This document shows, in pieces, positions 24,590 through 34,506 of a DNA stretch of 52,203 nucleotides; positions within the stretch are counted from its first letter, which is position 1, and each line of letters begins with the position of its first letter. A model generated the notes under the pieces. The model was given only the letters and a program-made list of their open reading frames with translations. It had not been told where the DNA came from and made no database searches. Made by a program: the position numbers and the translations under genes. This DNA comes from Spirochaetaceae bacterium (lineage in GTDB: Bacteria > Spirochaetota > Spirochaetia > Treponematales > Breznakiellaceae). The DNA lies in NCBI GenBank assembly GCA_031277165.1, contig JAISLT010000035.1, forward strand, positions 1 through 52,203. The letters are read 5' to 3'.

Positions 24590-24618
24590 CTTTCCCAAAA
24601 ACTGAAGTTTTGGGAAAG
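24590..24618. repeat. Dispersed hairpin, copy 2 (CTTTCCCAAAA/TTTTGGGAAAG)
   Basis: CTTTCCCAAAAACT and AGTTTTGGGAAAG form a 13-bp stem with one bulged A and a GA loop. It lies in the gap between the greA stop and the vWA start. No T run follows on either strand. The right arm with GGGAAAGC also occurs at 34521-34533. Confidence 0.6.
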
Positions 24619-24623
24619 CTTCC

Positions 24624-27356
24624 CTATACAGGAACTTTTGTTATCTCCTTTACAGTATACACAAATTTTTCATCCCTGTTGGTCTTGTCAAAGAAAAATT
24701 CAAACTGTTCTCCTATTCTTTTGTTAAGCATGGCGCTGCCAAAGGGGGACAGATACGAGATAATATGGTTTTCCGGGTCCGATTCCCATGGGCCCAGGAT
24801 CGTATACTCCTCTTCTTCCCTGGAATGTATATTTACCAGGAGCGCCCGGGTTCCAAAGGAAATTCTGTCGGTATTAACCGTGGCGGGATCAAAGAGCTGG
24901 GCCCGCTCAATTTCGTCCTTTAGTTTTGCCACCGTGGAATTAAGAATTTCCTGTTTTTCCTTCGCCGCCTTATATTCGGCGTTCTCCCGCAGATCCCCCA
25001 GGGACAGGGCAAAGGCAATTTCTTTGGAATTGGCCGGTACCTCTTCGTCCATAATATGGGCCAGATGCCGCTGTTTTTCCTCGTACTTTGCCGCGGTAAC
25101 CATAAGCCCCCGAAAGGCCCTTTTTTCTGTTTCCCCGGTGAATTTAAAATTCGGGTCCTTTTCCTGTATAATTCCCCGGAGCTTAAATTTATCCGCCGGA
25201 TCCAGGTCTTTAACATCCTCGATCAGGGTGTAAATCCTAAGCAGGGTGTCTTCGTCGGCCTTTAGAATGAACGATTCAAGCAGGCCGTCCTTAAACAGCA
25301 GGGTATATACCTGTTTGTTTGTTTTGCGGTTTTCCACCGTATTCCGGTGGTTGTCTATATCCCGGTAGGTAATGTCCAGAATATAAATAAGGGTGATGAT
25401 CTTTTTTTCTTCGGTAATATTGGCGCCGGTAAACCATTGGGGGTTTTTTACGTTTTTATGGAACCAAACCACCGCTTCCCGGTAGTCGCGGTAATTTTCA
25501 AAACAGTTCTGTATCAATCCCACAAGTTTTTCTTCGTACCCCTCTTTTTCCAGGCTGCTAATAATTGAAGGCAGCATGGCATAGGGAAAAAGCCGTACAT
25601 AAATATCCGCCCAGTCATCGACGGTAAGTTTAATTTGCAAAAGGAATTCTTCCTTAATCTTTGGGTCCTTAAGGTTAAGGAACAGCGCGGGTAGATCCTC
25701 GATGTTATTAAAAATCTCCTGAAAATCGCCCTGGAGGTTCTTCCCCAGGTGAGGGTGCCTTCCGGCCATTTCCTTTACCAGCAGGTACGAAGCAATAACC
25801 TGCTCGTTAATCTGGCTATAGGAGCGCAGGTAACCGGTAAAATAGTTAAACATCTCGTTAAATAGTTCCGAATCCAGTTCCGCTTCTTTTTTTGCCTCCA
25901 GATCCCTAATGGTATTGATGCGGTCAAAGAAATTCTTCTGGGCCTTAAATTCGTTGTACAGCTTTTCTTCGATGCTGATGGGCCTGTCCCGGACGGTAAA
26001 CAGATCGATGTTATCCGGGCTTACCCCAAAGGTGGAATCGGTCTTAAGGATCTCCCGGGCCTTTGTTGTCCATCCCGTCCATTCCCCGGCGGAAAGTACC
26101 GAAGGCACCAGTTCCGCCTTAATCCGCTTAAGATCGCAGAAATTACCAAAACTTTTAATTACCGTTTTAAGGGCCCAGGCATGGTCGCTTTTTACCTGTT
26201 CATGGAGCTTCTCTTTCTTCCATGTGGCCTTAAGCACCCAGATATGGTTTTTTGAAAGGGTCTGCAGGGCATTTACCGCCATCTTAAGGGACATGGAATG
26301 GTTTCGCTTTTTTGCAAAGTCCACCGTAATCTCATCCCCCTGCATGGATGCAATCCGCCCAACCCCCCAGGTGCGGTGGAAAACAAAATTACCCTTGTCA
26401 AAGGCAATATGTTTTTCAAAATCGGTGATCGCCTCCTTAACATTCCGCCAGTTTTGGGTCAAATTGGACAGGCGGATATATTCTTCCAACTGGCTGTGAT
26501 CCGCATATTTAAGCCGGAAACATTCGGTTATTTCCCTGCGGGCCAGGGAATCCCGTTCATTGTACTGGAGGATTAGTTTTAGCAGTCCTATGGCGGTGTC
26601 GATTTCCCCCCTTTTTTTGCAGGAGGCAAACACGTCCTGAAGCAGCAGGGCGGCCTTATCGCTGCTGATGTTCTTGGCTATCCGTTTTTCCACATGAAGA
26701 AAAAAGTCTATGTCCTCCGGGCAGAATTCAATAAGCTTGGTCCAGATTTCCCGGACATTGGTAAACAGACCCTTGTTGATGTACCGGTGCAGGGCCTTTT
26801 TATAGTAGTCCACCGCGGTTTCTGCATTGTTTAGTTTTTCGTAATGTTCCGCCAGGGCCTTGGATATATCCGCCTCTTCATAGTCCACCTTTACAAGCCG
26901 TTCCCAAATGCCGGTTATAAGGTCCTCTTCGTTTTCGTTTTTATAACATTCCGCCAGGGTCCTAAGGGCAAATTTGGACTCCCCGTAATCCAGCACCCGT
27001 TCGCAAAGGTACCGTACTATGCCCCATTTCCGGTTGTCCACAAAGATCGTCACCAGGTTAACAAGCACCGCATCGTCAATAAGCTGCCGGGACAGGGCGA
27101 TCATTCCCGAAAGGTACAGGGCAATAATACTGTTCTTGGTATGGATAAGATGATCATCGCAGAGCTGTTTAAGGTCGTCGCAGCTCTTTCCTTCCCGGGC
27201 CTCTTTTAGAAGTACGTCCAGTTCTTTAAACTGGCCGGTGGAGTAGTTGCTTAAAGCTGCCCGGGTCCACTTTTCCTCGTTAAGCATTTCTTGAATTTTC
27301 GTTAAAAGCGGTGAGGCAACAACCGGTTCCGCCTGAATTTCAGCAACTTCTGCCAT
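24624..27356 (-). CDS. greA: Transcript-cleavage factor GreA fused to a very long N-terminal helical-repeat region
   Basis: From the ATG at 27356 (AGGAG six bases upstream) the product is 910 residues, against about 158 for ordinary GreA. The last 160 residues are a complete GreA: the coiled-coil tip with GDLRENAEYKAAKEKQ and the FKBP-like domain ending IGEQFEFFFDKTNRDEKFVYTV. About 750 residues precede it. They look like TPR-type and other helical repeats (YEKLNNAETAVDYYKKALHRYI, AIGLLKLILQYNERDSLA) plus a stretch with HRTWGVGRIASMQGDEITVDF, which resembles a small beta domain. GreA rescues backtracked RNA polymerase. The N-terminal part probably adds partner binding. Similar long GreA proteins are known from spirochaetes. 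Confidence 0.9.
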   Translation of the reverse strand: MAEVAEIQAEPVVASPLLTKIQEMLNEEKWTRAALSNYSTGQFKELDVLLKEAREGKSCDDLKQLCDDHLIHTKNSIIALYLSGMIALSRQLIDDAVLVNLVTIFVDNRKWGIVRYLCERVLDYGESKFALRTLAECYKNENEEDLITGIWERLVKVDYEEADISKALAEHYEKLNNAETAVDYYKKALHRYINKGLFTNVREIWTKLIEFCPEDIDFFLHVEKRIAKNISSDKAALLLQDVFASCKKRGEIDTAIGLLKLILQYNERDSLARREITECFRLKYADHSQLEEYIRLSNLTQNWRNVKEAITDFEKHIAFDKGNFVFHRTWGVGRIASMQGDEITVDFAKKRNHSMSLKMAVNALQTLSKNHIWVLKATWKKEKLHEQVKSDHAWALKTVIKSFGNFCDLKRIKAELVPSVLSAGEWTGWTTKAREILKTDSTFGVSPDNIDLFTVRDRPISIEEKLYNEFKAQKNFFDRINTIRDLEAKKEAELDSELFNEMFNYFTGYLRSYSQINEQVIASYLLVKEMAGRHPHLGKNLQGDFQEIFNNIEDLPALFLNLKDPKIKEEFLLQIKLTVDDWADIYVRLFPYAMLPSIISSLEKEGYEEKLVGLIQNCFENYRDYREAVVWFHKNVKNPQWFTGANITEEKKIITLIYILDITYRDIDNHRNTVENRKTNKQVYTLLFKDGLLESFILKADEDTLLRIYTLIEDVKDLDPADKFKLRGIIQEKDPNFKFTGETEKRAFRGLMVTAAKYEEKQRHLAHIMDEEVPANSKEIAFALSLGDLRENAEYKAAKEKQEILNSTVAKLKDEIERAQLFDPATVNTDRISFGTRALLVNIHSREEEEYTILGPWESDPENHIISYLSPFGSAMLNKRIGEQFEFFFDKTNRDEKFVYTVKEITKVPV

Positions 27357-27451
27357 GCTCTTCTCCTGGTAAAACAAAATGGGCCGTTAAAACCCTGGAC
27401 CCCTGGGGCCTTCTTCTTAATTAAGGAAACCCATAGGATTTTCCAGGGCCC

Positions 27452-28396
27452 TTAATTTCTATACCGTTCATAAACGGACGGATCCGTTATTTTTATCTTT
27501 AACATGGTTTCTTCAATAAGGGCCGGATCGGCCTGAACATTCTCGTAATGATCAATAAGCCACATATACCGGTTAATCAGCCGGGGAACCAAAAGCCCCG
27601 CCTTGCCGGCGTTCCCCCGAATCTCGTTCTCAAGAGTAAAGATTGACTGCTTGAGCTTGCCCAGCTCGGCCAGCTTTAATTCCCGGTTTACCGAAAAAAC
27701 CCCCAGGAGGACGCCGTAAATTGGAATCCATTCAAGCAGTTCCTGTCCTTCGTAGCCCATTTCCCGGACCCGGCCCGCCAGCCGTAGGATCAGCTCCGAA
27801 TCCATGTTCCTAAGCTCTATTCCCTGGGGATCAAGAAAAAAAGCTTCCCTGAACAGGGCCTTGGCGGCCCTGGGTTCTTCCAGCAGGGCATTCACATCCG
27901 CCAGCTCTGAAAGGGTTTCCCCGTCGTCCCGTTTAAACCGGGCGGCCTGTTCCAGGTATTTAAGGGCCTCCACAAAATTACCTACCCCTTTGTAACAACG
28001 CCCCGCCTGTAGGAGCAGCGCCGGATCGTACTGGTTTTCTCCATCCCCCAGAATGTCCCCAAAAAATCCCAGGGCGGTCGAAAACACAAAGTGCTTAACC
28101 GCGTAAAGGCAGGAATCAAATTCCCGCTGTTCCCCGATACGGTCCAGGAAGCTGTAAAAACTCTTCCACTGGGAAAGGACAAAGCCCCCCCGGTCATAGG
28201 GATCCTGGAGCTCCACAAGTTTTTGCAGCCTTTCCATCCACCAGGAAAGGCACTTTAGGGCGTACACAACCTCCGGATGCTCAAAATTGATTTTAAGAGC
28301 CTCGTTTAACGCACGTTTTGCTCCCTCTGCATCCGAGGCTTTAAGGCTGCCATAGGCTTTTTGAATAAGCCCTTCTACCGTTTTTTCAGCGTCCAT
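27452..28396 (-). CDS. TPR-repeat protein
   Basis: The product is 314 residues with no signal peptide. It begins with a TPR-like pair (EGLIQKAYGSLKASDAEGAKRALNEALKIN). Around residues 135-200 there are two clear TPRs (LLQAGRCYKGVGNFVEALKYL, LSELADVNALLEEPRAAKAL). The C-terminal 100 residues are helical. A promoter with TATAAT is 12 bases upstream, and GGCGG is the only ribosome-site-like sequence. It may be co-transcribed with greA 96 bases downstream. It probably serves as a cytoplasmic adaptor; the partner is unknown. Confidence 0.8.
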   Translation of the reverse strand: MDAEKTVEGLIQKAYGSLKASDAEGAKRALNEALKINFEHPEVVYALKCLSWWMERLQKLVELQDPYDRGGFVLSQWKSFYSFLDRIGEQREFDSCLYAVKHFVFSTALGFFGDILGDGENQYDPALLLQAGRCYKGVGNFVEALKYLEQAARFKRDDGETLSELADVNALLEEPRAAKALFREAFFLDPQGIELRNMDSELILRLAGRVREMGYEGQELLEWIPIYGVLLGVFSVNRELKLAELGKLKQSIFTLENEIRGNAGKAGLLVPRLINRYMWLIDHYENVQADPALIEETMLKIKITDPSVYERYRN

Positions 28397-28408
28397 TACC
28401 GCCTTTTT

Positions 28409-28436
28409 ATTATACTATTTTTAACATTCTTTACAA
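28409..28436 (-). promoter_or_regulatory. Promoter of the TPR gene (short leader)
   Basis: Minus-strand TTGTAA (28436-28431) and TATAAT (28414-28409) are 16 bases apart. The -10 is perfect and lies 12 bases from the ATG, so the leader would be only about six bases. It overlaps the divergent plus-strand promoter at 28430-28458. Confidence 0.55.
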
Positions 28437-28458
28437 GGGGGGTACATGGGGGTAAAAT
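28430..28458 (+). promoter_or_regulatory. Promoter of the exported-protein trio
   Basis: TTTACA (28430-28435) and TAAAAT (28453-28458) are 17 bases apart, each one mismatch from consensus. The -35 shares bases with the divergent TPR promoter, so the two may compete or be co-regulated. Confidence 0.6.
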
Positions 28459-28508
28459 CCCTATAGGAACCGCCCGGTACTACCGAAGATCGTAATGGAG
28501 GGGTAGTG

Positions 28509-29471
28509 ATGATACAAAAAATGTCCTTGGGACTCTTTGTGATCCTGCTTTTTTTTGGCGCCGGGGAGCTTTATGCCCAGGGCCGCCCCACATCGCCGGA
28601 GGAACTCCTTAAGACGGGAATTAGTTTTTACAGCGAAGGGAAATTCGGCGAAGCGGCCACCCTGCTGCGCCTTATAGGCCCCGAAACCGGCGGCCCCGTC
28701 TATGCCGAAGCCCTGTATTGGATATCCCTGGCGGAGCTTTCCCTGGGGGATTATGGCGGAGCCCTGACGGATCTGGATACGCTGGAAAAAACCGGCGGAG
28801 ACCGGGCCGGGGAAATTCCCTACCACCGGGCCCGGTGTTATTTCTACCAGGGCCGGTATGAGGATGCCCTGGTAAGCTTTAAGGGCTGCGTGGACACCCT
28901 GGAAGAAACGGATCCCCGAAAGGCCGCCTCCTATTATTGGATGGGGGAGTCCCTCTTTGCCCTGGGCCAGCTTGACAGCGCCGCGGATGTATTTTCGATT
29001 GTAGTAGAAAAATATCCTTCCAATGTAAAGTACGAAGCCGCCTCGTACCGGCTGGATCTGATAAATCAGAAAAAAATAGAGGCGGAACTCCTGGGAATTT
29101 TAAAATGGAGCCACGAAGAGTCCCTTAAAACCCTGGAGGAATACCAAACCAGGGAAAAGACCTACGATCAGGCCATTGTAAGCTACCAGCAGAAGGTGGC
29201 GGAAATGCTTGCGGATACCGAAGGATTGGCGGAATCGGACGAATCCTACAAAAGCCGGCTTGCCGCGGCGGAGCTGCGGATCGCCGCGTTGGAGGCAAGC
29301 CTTACCGAGGCCAATGCGGCCCTGATCGAACTCCAGGGCAGCGGTGTGCCATTTCCCGGCCTGGGGCCCTTGACAGAGACCGAACGGGCCTTAAAACTGC
29401 TGGAACTAAAAGCCGCGGCCCTGGAATTGAGCAATACCCTTAACCGGCGGCTCAATGGAGAAGAAAAATGA
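28509..29471 (+). CDS. Exported TPR protein
   Basis: The product is 320 residues from the ATG at 28509, with GGAGGGG five bases upstream; an in-frame GTG lies just before it. A signal peptide (SLGLFVILLFFGAGELYAQ) is followed by TPR-type repeats (LLKTGISFYSEGKFGEAATLL, YHRARCYFYQGRYEDALVSF, YYWMGESLFALGQLDSAADVF). A coiled-coil region (about 190-320) with Ala/Glu/Leu-rich heptads completes it. The plan resembles YbgF/BamD-like periplasmic TPR proteins, but the order of TPR and coiled coil is reversed relative to CpoB. Function is unknown. It overlaps the next gene by four bases (ATGA). Confidence 0.78.
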   Translation: MIQKMSLGLFVILLFFGAGELYAQGRPTSPEELLKTGISFYSEGKFGEAATLLRLIGPETGGPVYAEALYWISLAELSLGDYGGALTDLDTLEKTGGDRAGEIPYHRARCYFYQGRYEDALVSFKGCVDTLEETDPRKAASYYWMGESLFALGQLDSAADVFSIVVEKYPSNVKYEAASYRLDLINQKKIEAELLGILKWSHEESLKTLEEYQTREKTYDQAIVSYQQKVAEMLADTEGLAESDESYKSRLAAAELRIAALEASLTEANAALIELQGSGVPFPGLGPLTETERALKLLELKAAALELSNTLNRRLNGEEK

Positions 29472-30493
29472 AAAAGCTATTCCTTATATGTATCGTGCTG
29501 GGTTCTCTGTCTTTTTCCATTGGGGCCGCGGAGTACACCGACGGAAGGATCCGGCTGGTAATCAACGAAAATACCGGGCGGTTTTCCCTGTATTTTATGA
29601 CCGACATTGCCCGGGAACGGTACTTTCCGTTTTTTGTGGATCAGGATCCGCGGACCAGTTTTCTTGCCCTGATGGTCAATAATCGGAATTACCGGATGGG
29701 GGAATCCGCCTCGTTTAAAACAAAACTGGGGGGAACCCCTTCAAATCCCGCGCTGATCTTTGAATCTTCTTTTCTTACGGTGACCGAAGAATTTTCCTTT
29801 ATCAGAACCGGCTCTTCCTCCCTGACTAACGGCATCCGGCTTACCATCACCATCCATAACAGGGGCGAACAGCCCATAGAAGCGGGGGTCCGGTTTCTGA
29901 TCGATACGATCCTGGGGGAGGAGGATTCTTCCCATTTTAGTACGGATCGGCGGCAGATCCGGTCCGAGGCGGTGATCGACGCCTCTTCCGGAGACGCCTA
30001 CTGGATATCCCGGGGCAGCCTGCTTGCCCTTATGGGAAGCGTGGAGGCCCAGGGGACCCGGCCCGATTCTATCCACCTGGCCAACTGGAAGCGGCTCAAC
30101 GACACTCCCTGGAAAATCCCCCTGGTATCCGGCAGGAATTTTAACTTTCTGCCCTATTCGATCAACGATTCTGCGGTTTGTTATTACTATGAACCGGCGG
30201 TAATTAACCCGGGAGGGTTCAGGGCCATCTCCGTGGTACTTGCCGCGGAGGACGAGAACGGCTTTGCCCTAAACAACGCCGTTCCGGACGATCTTTCCCG
30301 GTTGATCCGGGACAGCACCGGCCTGGAAGGGACGGACCTGCGAGGGGCGATGCAGACCGATCTTATAACCCTGCGGGATCTGGTGGCCCGGCTGGATAAT
30401 TACTTATCCTCCGGTACTTCGGTGGCGGAGGAAGAACTGGCTGCCATGGGACTGCTCATTTCTAAGATAAAAGCAAAATACGGAATTCAGTAA
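29468..30493 (+). CDS. Exported protein of unknown function
   Basis: The product is 341 residues with a clear signal peptide (KKLFLICIVLGSLSFSIGAA). The mature part is beta-rich (RLVINENTGRFSLYFMTDI, SFLALMVNNRNYRMG, GIRLTITIHNRGEQPIEAGV), like an immunoglobulin-like or carbohydrate-binding sandwich. It ends in a helical tail. I recognise no family. It starts inside the preceding TPR gene (ATGA) and is followed after five bases by a membrane TPR gene, so the three form one operon. The location suggests a periplasmic or outer-envelope role. Confidence 0.7.
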   Translation: MKKLFLICIVLGSLSFSIGAAEYTDGRIRLVINENTGRFSLYFMTDIARERYFPFFVDQDPRTSFLALMVNNRNYRMGESASFKTKLGGTPSNPALIFESSFLTVTEEFSFIRTGSSSLTNGIRLTITIHNRGEQPIEAGVRFLIDTILGEEDSSHFSTDRRQIRSEAVIDASSGDAYWISRGSLLALMGSVEAQGTRPDSIHLANWKRLNDTPWKIPLVSGRNFNFLPYSINDSAVCYYYEPAVINPGGFRAISVVLAAEDENGFALNNAVPDDLSRLIRDSTGLEGTDLRGAMQTDLITLRDLVARLDNYLSSGTSVAEEELAAMGLLISKIKAKYGIQ

Positions 30494-30498
30494 GTTTC

Positions 30499-31587
30499 AT
30501 GGCAGGCGATCCCGTATTACGAAAGGCCATTATCCTTGCCCGGCGGCGAAAATACGATTCGGCCATAAAGATCCTTGAAGCGGAGGTATTCCGGTATCAG
30601 GATTCATTTAACTATTACTATACCCTGGGTATCAGCTGCCTCTATGCGGGGGATTTTGGCGGGGCCTTTACATATTTTAACAAAGCAAAAAATATAAAGA
30701 TGAGGGATCCCCATACCCTCCTGGCCCTGGGGGTTCTTTTTTTACGGCGGGGCGAAACCGACAGGGCCCTGGATCTGTACCTGGATGTGCAGGATCTGGA
30801 TCCGGCCAATTCTATTTCCAAACGGGCCCTGGCGGTAATACGCAGGCACGGCGGCACCGATTCGCTGGAAACATGGCTGGAAGGGGGAAAACTTGCTTCC
30901 CTCTATCCGCCCCTGCCCCGGGCGGGGTTCTCGTTTAACCCCCTTCCCCTGGGGCTCTTCCTGGGCATAGCCGCCCTGGGGACGGGAATTTTTTTGGGAA
31001 TAAAAAAAGCCCCGGTGATCCTCCGGGGGGGGATGGAACAGAGCGCCCTGGAAGAGGAGGAGAAAAAAAACCCCGTTGAAACAGGGGGGACCCACCGGTA
31101 TATCCTTACCCAGGATCAGGTAATTTCGTATTATGCCAACGCCCGCAGCCTTTTTAATCTGTACCGGGACGAAGCGGCAAAACGGGAACTAAACCGTATT
31201 TTAGAATCAAACGCTTCGGCGGCGGTAAAAAATAAAGCCCGGCTTCTTATGGGGTATACCGCCACTCCGGGTTTTGACACCCTAAAGGATCGCTTTAGCT
31301 ATGGGGAAGTTTCCCGGGAACCGGTGCTGTACCAAAACTGCTATGTCCTGTGGCGGGGCATGGCGGCCAATCTGGAAAGCGGGCCGGATAAAACCACCTT
31401 CGATTTTTTGATAGGCTATGACACAAGGCAAATTATGGAGGGGGTCGTACCGGTGGAACTGCATTTTCCCGCGGGTATAAACAGCGCCGAGCCCCTGGAG
31501 GTTTTAGGACAGATTATCCTTCTTCCGGAGGGCGATGGAAAGTTTAAGCTCGAAGCCGTGGCCCTCCACCAGGCCCCCGGATACTGA
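30499..31587 (+). CDS. TPR protein with one membrane helix
   Basis: The product is 362 residues. At least three TPRs fill residues 1-115 (AIILARRRKYDSAIKILEAE, YYTLGISCLYAGDFGGAFTYF, LLALGVLFLRRGETDRALDLY). A hydrophobic helix (PLGLFLGIAALGTGIFLGI) lies at about 152-170. An acidic linker and a C-terminal globular part with a further TPR-like pair (AKRELNRILESNASAAVKNK) follow. There is no signal peptide, so the TPRs are probably cytoplasmic and the C-terminal part external, or the reverse. It is the last gene of the 28.5-31.6 kb trio, five bases after the previous stop. Confidence 0.75.
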   Translation: MAGDPVLRKAIILARRRKYDSAIKILEAEVFRYQDSFNYYYTLGISCLYAGDFGGAFTYFNKAKNIKMRDPHTLLALGVLFLRRGETDRALDLYLDVQDLDPANSISKRALAVIRRHGGTDSLETWLEGGKLASLYPPLPRAGFSFNPLPLGLFLGIAALGTGIFLGIKKAPVILRGGMEQSALEEEEKKNPVETGGTHRYILTQDQVISYYANARSLFNLYRDEAAKRELNRILESNASAAVKNKARLLMGYTATPGFDTLKDRFSYGEVSREPVLYQNCYVLWRGMAANLESGPDKTTFDFLIGYDTRQIMEGVVPVELHFPAGINSAEPLEVLGQIILLPEGDGKFKLEAVALHQAPGY

Positions 31588-31659
31588 GGGAATTTCAAAA
31601 CCGGTTATTTTGAGATTGGCCCTTGCTGCCGGAGTTTTTCGGTACCCTCCGCAGGAACC

Positions 31660-34461
31660 CTACCTGCCGTGGCAGTGTTTGTATTTTTTCCCGGAACCGC
31701 AGGGGCAGGGATCGTTCCGGCCCACCTTGGGATCGTTTCGGACCACGGTGGCGTTTTCCGGCAGGGAACGGCTTGAAGGCCCCGCTTGTCCCCTGCCTCC
31801 GGCGGAGGCTCCGCCCCGGGCCGGGACGCCGCCCCCGCCGGGGGCGTCTCCAAAGCTCCCGGCGGACCTGTGGTTGGCGGAGTGGATCCGAACCCCCTGG
31901 CGGGCTTCCCGGTTTCCCTCGGCCTGGATCCTAACCAGGTGTACCCGGGATGCAATTTCTTCCCGGATGGTGTCTATCATGGTGTCAAAAATCTCAAAAC
32001 CCTCAAGTTTGTATTCGGTAAGGGGGTTTTTTTGGGCATAGCCCCGCAGGTACACCGCCTCCCTAAGGCCCTCCATGTTTTCCAGGTGATCCAGCCATTG
32101 GCGGTCTATAAACTGAAGATACTGGGCCCGGATAAAGGCGTTGATCGTCCCGCTCCCCAGAAGGGCTTCTTTGTCGCTGATGTCCTTTTCCAGATCCTGT
32201 AAAAGCTGCTTTTCCAGAAGTTCCGGGTTCTTTACCGTTCCCTCCGGGGAAATTGCCGAATCCCCCCCTATGGGGGCCGTGTGGTTAAATTTTTCTTTAA
32301 GAAAGCTCTGAAGGGTCTTAAGGGCCTCGGCGGGATTATGCCGCTGGGCAGAGACAAACCGTTCCACCCCGGCTTGGATCATCTCTGCGGTGGCCTCGTT
32401 GACCCGTTTTTTTAACTCCCCGTCGTTTAAGATGGCATCCCGCTGTTCATAGATAAATTTTCTTTGCTGGTTAAGAACGTCGTCATATTCCAGCAGGTGT
32501 TTGCGGATTTCAAAATTCCGTTCCTCAACTTTTTTCTGGGCCTTTTCTATGCTCTTATTAAGCCAGGGATGGTATATGGGTTCCCCCTCTTCCATGCCCA
32601 TTCTTGCCATGATCTTCTTAATGTTTTCGCCCCCAAAGAGCCGCATTAGATCGTCGTCCATGGAGATAAAAAATTTCGACCGCCCCGGATCCCCCTGACG
32701 GCCGGAACGGCCCCGCAGCTGGTTGTCGATGCGCCGGCTTTCGTGGCGCTCCGTACCAATAACGTAAAGCCCCCCCTGGGATTTTACTTCTTCGTAGTCG
32801 GCCTTCCATTTTTCGTACTCCGCTTCGTAGGCCGCGGCGTACTGTTCGGCGGAGGCGCCGGTTCCTGCCCGCTTGCGGGCCCGGTGTTCGGGGTTGCCCC
32901 CCAGCTTAATGTCCGTGCCCCGGCCCGCCATATTGGTGGCAATGGTCACCGCCCCCCTGGCCCCGGCTTCCGCAATAATCGCCGCCTCCCGGGCGTGGTT
33001 TTTTGCGTTTAGCACCTCGTGGCGTATGCCCCGGCGGGTAAGCAGGGCCGAAACTTTTTCGGATTTTTCTATGGAGACGGTCCCCACCAAAAGGGGCTGG
33101 CCCCTCTTATGGGCCGCCGCGATTTCGTCGCACAATGCGTTAAATTTGTCCCCCTCGTTCAGGTACACCACGTCGTCTTCATCGGCCCGGATCACCGGCA
33201 GGTTTGTGGGGATCACCACCACGTCCAGGTTATAAATCTTGTTAAATTCCACCGCCTCCGTATCGGCGGTTCCCGTCATGCCGGAGATCTTTTCGTACAT
33301 CCTAAAATAATTCTGAAAGGTTATGGTCGCCAGGGTACGGTTCCGCTGGGCTATCTTAATCCGCTCCTTTGCCTCGATGGCCTGGTGCAGGCCGTCGGAA
33401 TAGCGGCGGCCATGGAGGATCCGGCCGGTAAACTCGTCCACTATCTGAACCTGTCCGTCCTGGACCACATAATCCACGTCGATATGAAAGAGCTTGTGGG
33501 CCCGCAGGGCCTGGGTAAAGTAGTGAATATATTCAAAATTCTCTTCATCCACAATCTCGCCCGTAATAAGGCTGCGTTTTTTTAGTATCTCTTCTATTTT
33601 TGCAAGCCCCGCGTTGGTAAAAGAAATGTGTTTGTTTTTTTCGTTCATCTTATAGTCGCCGGTGACCTCTTCGCCCTGGGTTTCGTCGGGGTAGTCGCCG
33701 TTGTCTTTTTTACGGACCTCTTCCAGGGTGGAAAGAAGCTTATCTACCTCGGCGTACTTAAAGGTGTCGTCCTCGGCGGCGCCGGAGATAATAAGGGGGG
33801 TCCGGGCTTCGTCTATCAAAATTGAGTCGATTTCATCGACAATACAGAAGGGGTGCCCCCGCTGGACCCGGCCGGAAAGATCCCAGCGCATATTGTCCCT
33901 AAGGTAATCAAAGCCCAGTTCGTTGTTGGTCCCGTAGCTTATATCGCAGCGGTAGTTTTCTCTGCGCCGGTCGTTATCCATGTCGGAAAGGATGCTCCCC
34001 ACGGTTAAGCCCAGGGCGTTAAATACCGGCCGCATCCAGTCCGCATCCCTGCCCGCCAGGTAGTCGTTTACCGTTACCACATGGACCCCCTTGCCGGGTA
34101 TGGCGTTAAGGTATGCGGCGGCGACGCTCATAAGGGTTTTTCCTTCCCCGGTTTTCATTTCCACGATCTTACCCTGGTGGAGTACGATGGAACCCAGGAC
34201 CTGGACATCGTAGGGCCGCTCCCCCAGGATCCGCCGGCTTGCTTCCCGGGCCAGGGCAAAGGCCTCGGGCAAAAGGGAGTCCAGGGTCTCCCCCTCGCCG
34301 TAGCGGCGGCGGAATTGGTCCGTTATACCGGGGAATTCCCCCGTAGGAAGGGAGGCGGCCCAGCGTTCCTTTTCGTTTACCTGGTGAAGCAGGGGGAGCA
34401 GCCGTTTTAGATCCCGTTCATGCTGGGATCCGAACAGGGCCTTGACAAATTTATCTAACAT
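31660..34461 (-). CDS. secA: Preprotein translocase ATPase SecA
   Basis: The product is 933 residues, a normal SecA length. SecA drives export of unfolded proteins through SecYEG. Motifs are [23 protein letters not shown] with Walker A at 102-109, [19 protein letters not shown] (Walker B and DEAD-type helicase motif), [27 protein letters not shown] and [16 protein letters not shown] Gly/Ala-rich linker leads to the C-terminal zinc-binding SecB/lipid tail [18 protein letters not shown] (C919, C921, C930, H931). The start is preceded by GGAAG, but the -10 box lies only eight bases upstream of the ATG. The mRNA may thus have almost no leader. Confidence 0.97.
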   Translation of the reverse strand: MLDKFVKALFGSQHERDLKRLLPLLHQVNEKERWAASLPTGEFPGITDQFRRRYGEGETLDSLLPEAFALAREASRRILGERPYDVQVLGSIVLHQGKIVEMKTGEGKTLMSVAAAYLNAIPGKGVHVVTVNDYLAGRDADWMRPVFNALGLTVGSILSDMDNDRRRENYRCDISYGTNNELGFDYLRDNMRWDLSGRVQRGHPFCIVDEIDSILIDEARTPLIISGAAEDDTFKYAEVDKLLSTLEEVRKKDNGDYPDETQGEEVTGDYKMNEKNKHISFTNAGLAKIEEILKKRSLITGEIVDEENFEYIHYFTQALRAHKLFHIDVDYVVQDGQVQIVDEFTGRILHGRRYSDGLHQAIEAKERIKIAQRNRTLATITFQNYFRMYEKISGMTGTADTEAVEFNKIYNLDVVVIPTNLPVIRADEDDVVYLNEGDKFNALCDEIAAAHKRGQPLLVGTVSIEKSEKVSALLTRRGIRHEVLNAKNHAREAAIIAEAGARGAVTIATNMAGRGTDIKLGGNPEHRARKRAGTGASAEQYAAAYEAEYEKWKADYEEVKSQGGLYVIGTERHESRRIDNQLRGRSGRQGDPGRSKFFISMDDDLMRLFGGENIKKIMARMGMEEGEPIYHPWLNKSIEKAQKKVEERNFEIRKHLLEYDDVLNQQRKFIYEQRDAILNDGELKKRVNEATAEMIQAGVERFVSAQRHNPAEALKTLQSFLKEKFNHTAPIGGDSAISPEGTVKNPELLEKQLLQDLEKDISDKEALLGSGTINAFIRAQYLQFIDRQWLDHLENMEGLREAVYLRGYAQKNPLTEYKLEGFEIFDTMIDTIREEIASRVHLVRIQAEGNREARQGVRIHSANHRSAGSFGDAPGGGGVPARGGASAGGRGQAGPSSRSLPENATVVRNDPKVGRNDPCPCGSGKKYKHCHGR

Positions 34462-34469
34462 TAGCTTCC

Positions 34470-34498
34470 AGTATAAGAAATTTTTCTAATAAAGTGAA
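34470..34498 (-). promoter_or_regulatory. Promoter of secA (near-leaderless)
   Basis: Minus-strand TTCACT (34498-34493) and TATACT (34475-34470) are 17 bases apart. Eight bases separate the -10 from the ATG, so the predicted leader is one or two bases. A dispersed hairpin lies nine bases further upstream. Confidence 0.55.
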
Positions 34499-34506
34499 GA
34501 GCCCAT

